NCBI GenBank assembly: GCA_021845705.1
Contig: JAJZVJ010000129.1
Coordinates: 1-6,926, forward strand
Source of the DNA: a bacterium
Lineage (GTDB): Bacteria > Elusimicrobiota > Elusimicrobia > Elusimicrobiales > UBA9959
Direction: 5' to 3'
DNA length: 6,926 nt
In this document: positions 6,832 through 6,926 of the stretch, one piece after another
How positions within the stretch are numbered: the first letter of the stretch is position 1
Layout: the number at the start of each line of letters is the position of its first letter
Notes under the pieces: generated by a model
Database searches by the model: none
Told to the model about the DNA's origin: nothing
The model's input: the letters and a program-made list of their open reading frames with translations, nothing else
Made by a program: the position numbers and the translations under genes

Positions 6832-6926
6832 TTAGGTCCCCTGGTCCTTGGCGATAGGAAGGGCGAAACAGAACTTTACGCCTTTCCCGGTCTTGGACTC
6901 CAGCCAGATATTACAGCCATGCTTCT
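6832..6926 (-). CDS. sensor histidine kinase, C-terminal end only (partial)
   Basis: Only the last 30 codons lie in the window; the gene continues beyond base 6926. Reading the minus strand from base 6924, the peptide is HGC-N-IWLESKTGKG followed by VKFCFALP and a short tail ending DQGT before TAA (6832-6834). This is the terminal strand pair of the HATPase_c domain, where the usual pattern is HGG-x-IWVES-x-x-GKG-x-x-F-x-F-x-LP. A cysteine stands in place of the second glycine. The fragment fits membrane-bound two-component sensor kinases, but its sensor domain and partner regulator cannot be seen. The stop codon lies 15 bases before the next ATG, so the lipoprotein gene is probably in its operon. 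Confidence 0.85.
   Translation of the reverse strand, partial: KHGCNIWLESKTGKGVKFCFALPIAKDQGT

Overview
The window is a compact, high-GC, gene-dense stretch of a bacterial chromosome in which every credible gene lies on the minus strand. It is best read from high to low coordinates: the tail of a sensor histidine kinase, three consecutive predicted lipoproteins (6816-4025), comM (3975-2440), a LysM-domain protein (2421-1342), dprA (1303-173), then a structured, apparently non-coding stretch down to base 1. Gaps between genes are 15 to 56 bases, so one or two operons are likely. No tRNA, rRNA, CRISPR array, insertion sequence or phage gene was seen.

The organism is a diderm (Gram-negative-type) bacterium. 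Three signal peptides end at a lipobox cysteine, and the CsgG, GNA1162 and FlgT/LPP20-like families belong to outer-membrane or periplasmic systems. The alanine- and proline-rich, high-GC coding style and gene set would fit a deep-branching lineage such as Elusimicrobiota or a deltaproteobacterial-type group, but this is a guess from general knowledge and the window holds no phylogenetic marker that settles it.

Region A (6926-4025): after the kinase C-terminus come a FlgT/LPP20-like lipoprotein, a GNA1162 (DUF799)-like lipoprotein and a CsgG-family lipoprotein. Their cores share recognisable sequence blocks: V-x-x-F-[DE]-N-x-S in two of them, and a hydrophobic strand followed by a D/A-x-x-[ST]-G turn in all three. 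They look like variations on the CsgG/TolB-N-type alpha/beta fold, which suggests an envelope assembly or secretion-related complex. No secreted substrate or enzyme is visible.

Region B (3975-173): comM (a hexameric branch-migration ATPase of natural transformation) and dprA (loads RecA on incoming single-stranded DNA) flank a secreted LysM protein. The three genes are closely spaced and likely co-transcribed, so the module may serve DNA uptake and recombination, with the LysM protein acting at the cell wall. A very strong GC-rich hairpin separates region A from comM and may terminate or attenuate transcription. The C-terminal domain of the LysM protein resembles that of the CsgG-like lipoprotein, a link between the two regions.

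Region C (1-172): GC-rich DNA with a 10-bp inverted repeat, a 10-bp direct repeat and a 14-bp perfect palindrome. It is probably an intergenic repeat or structured RNA element.
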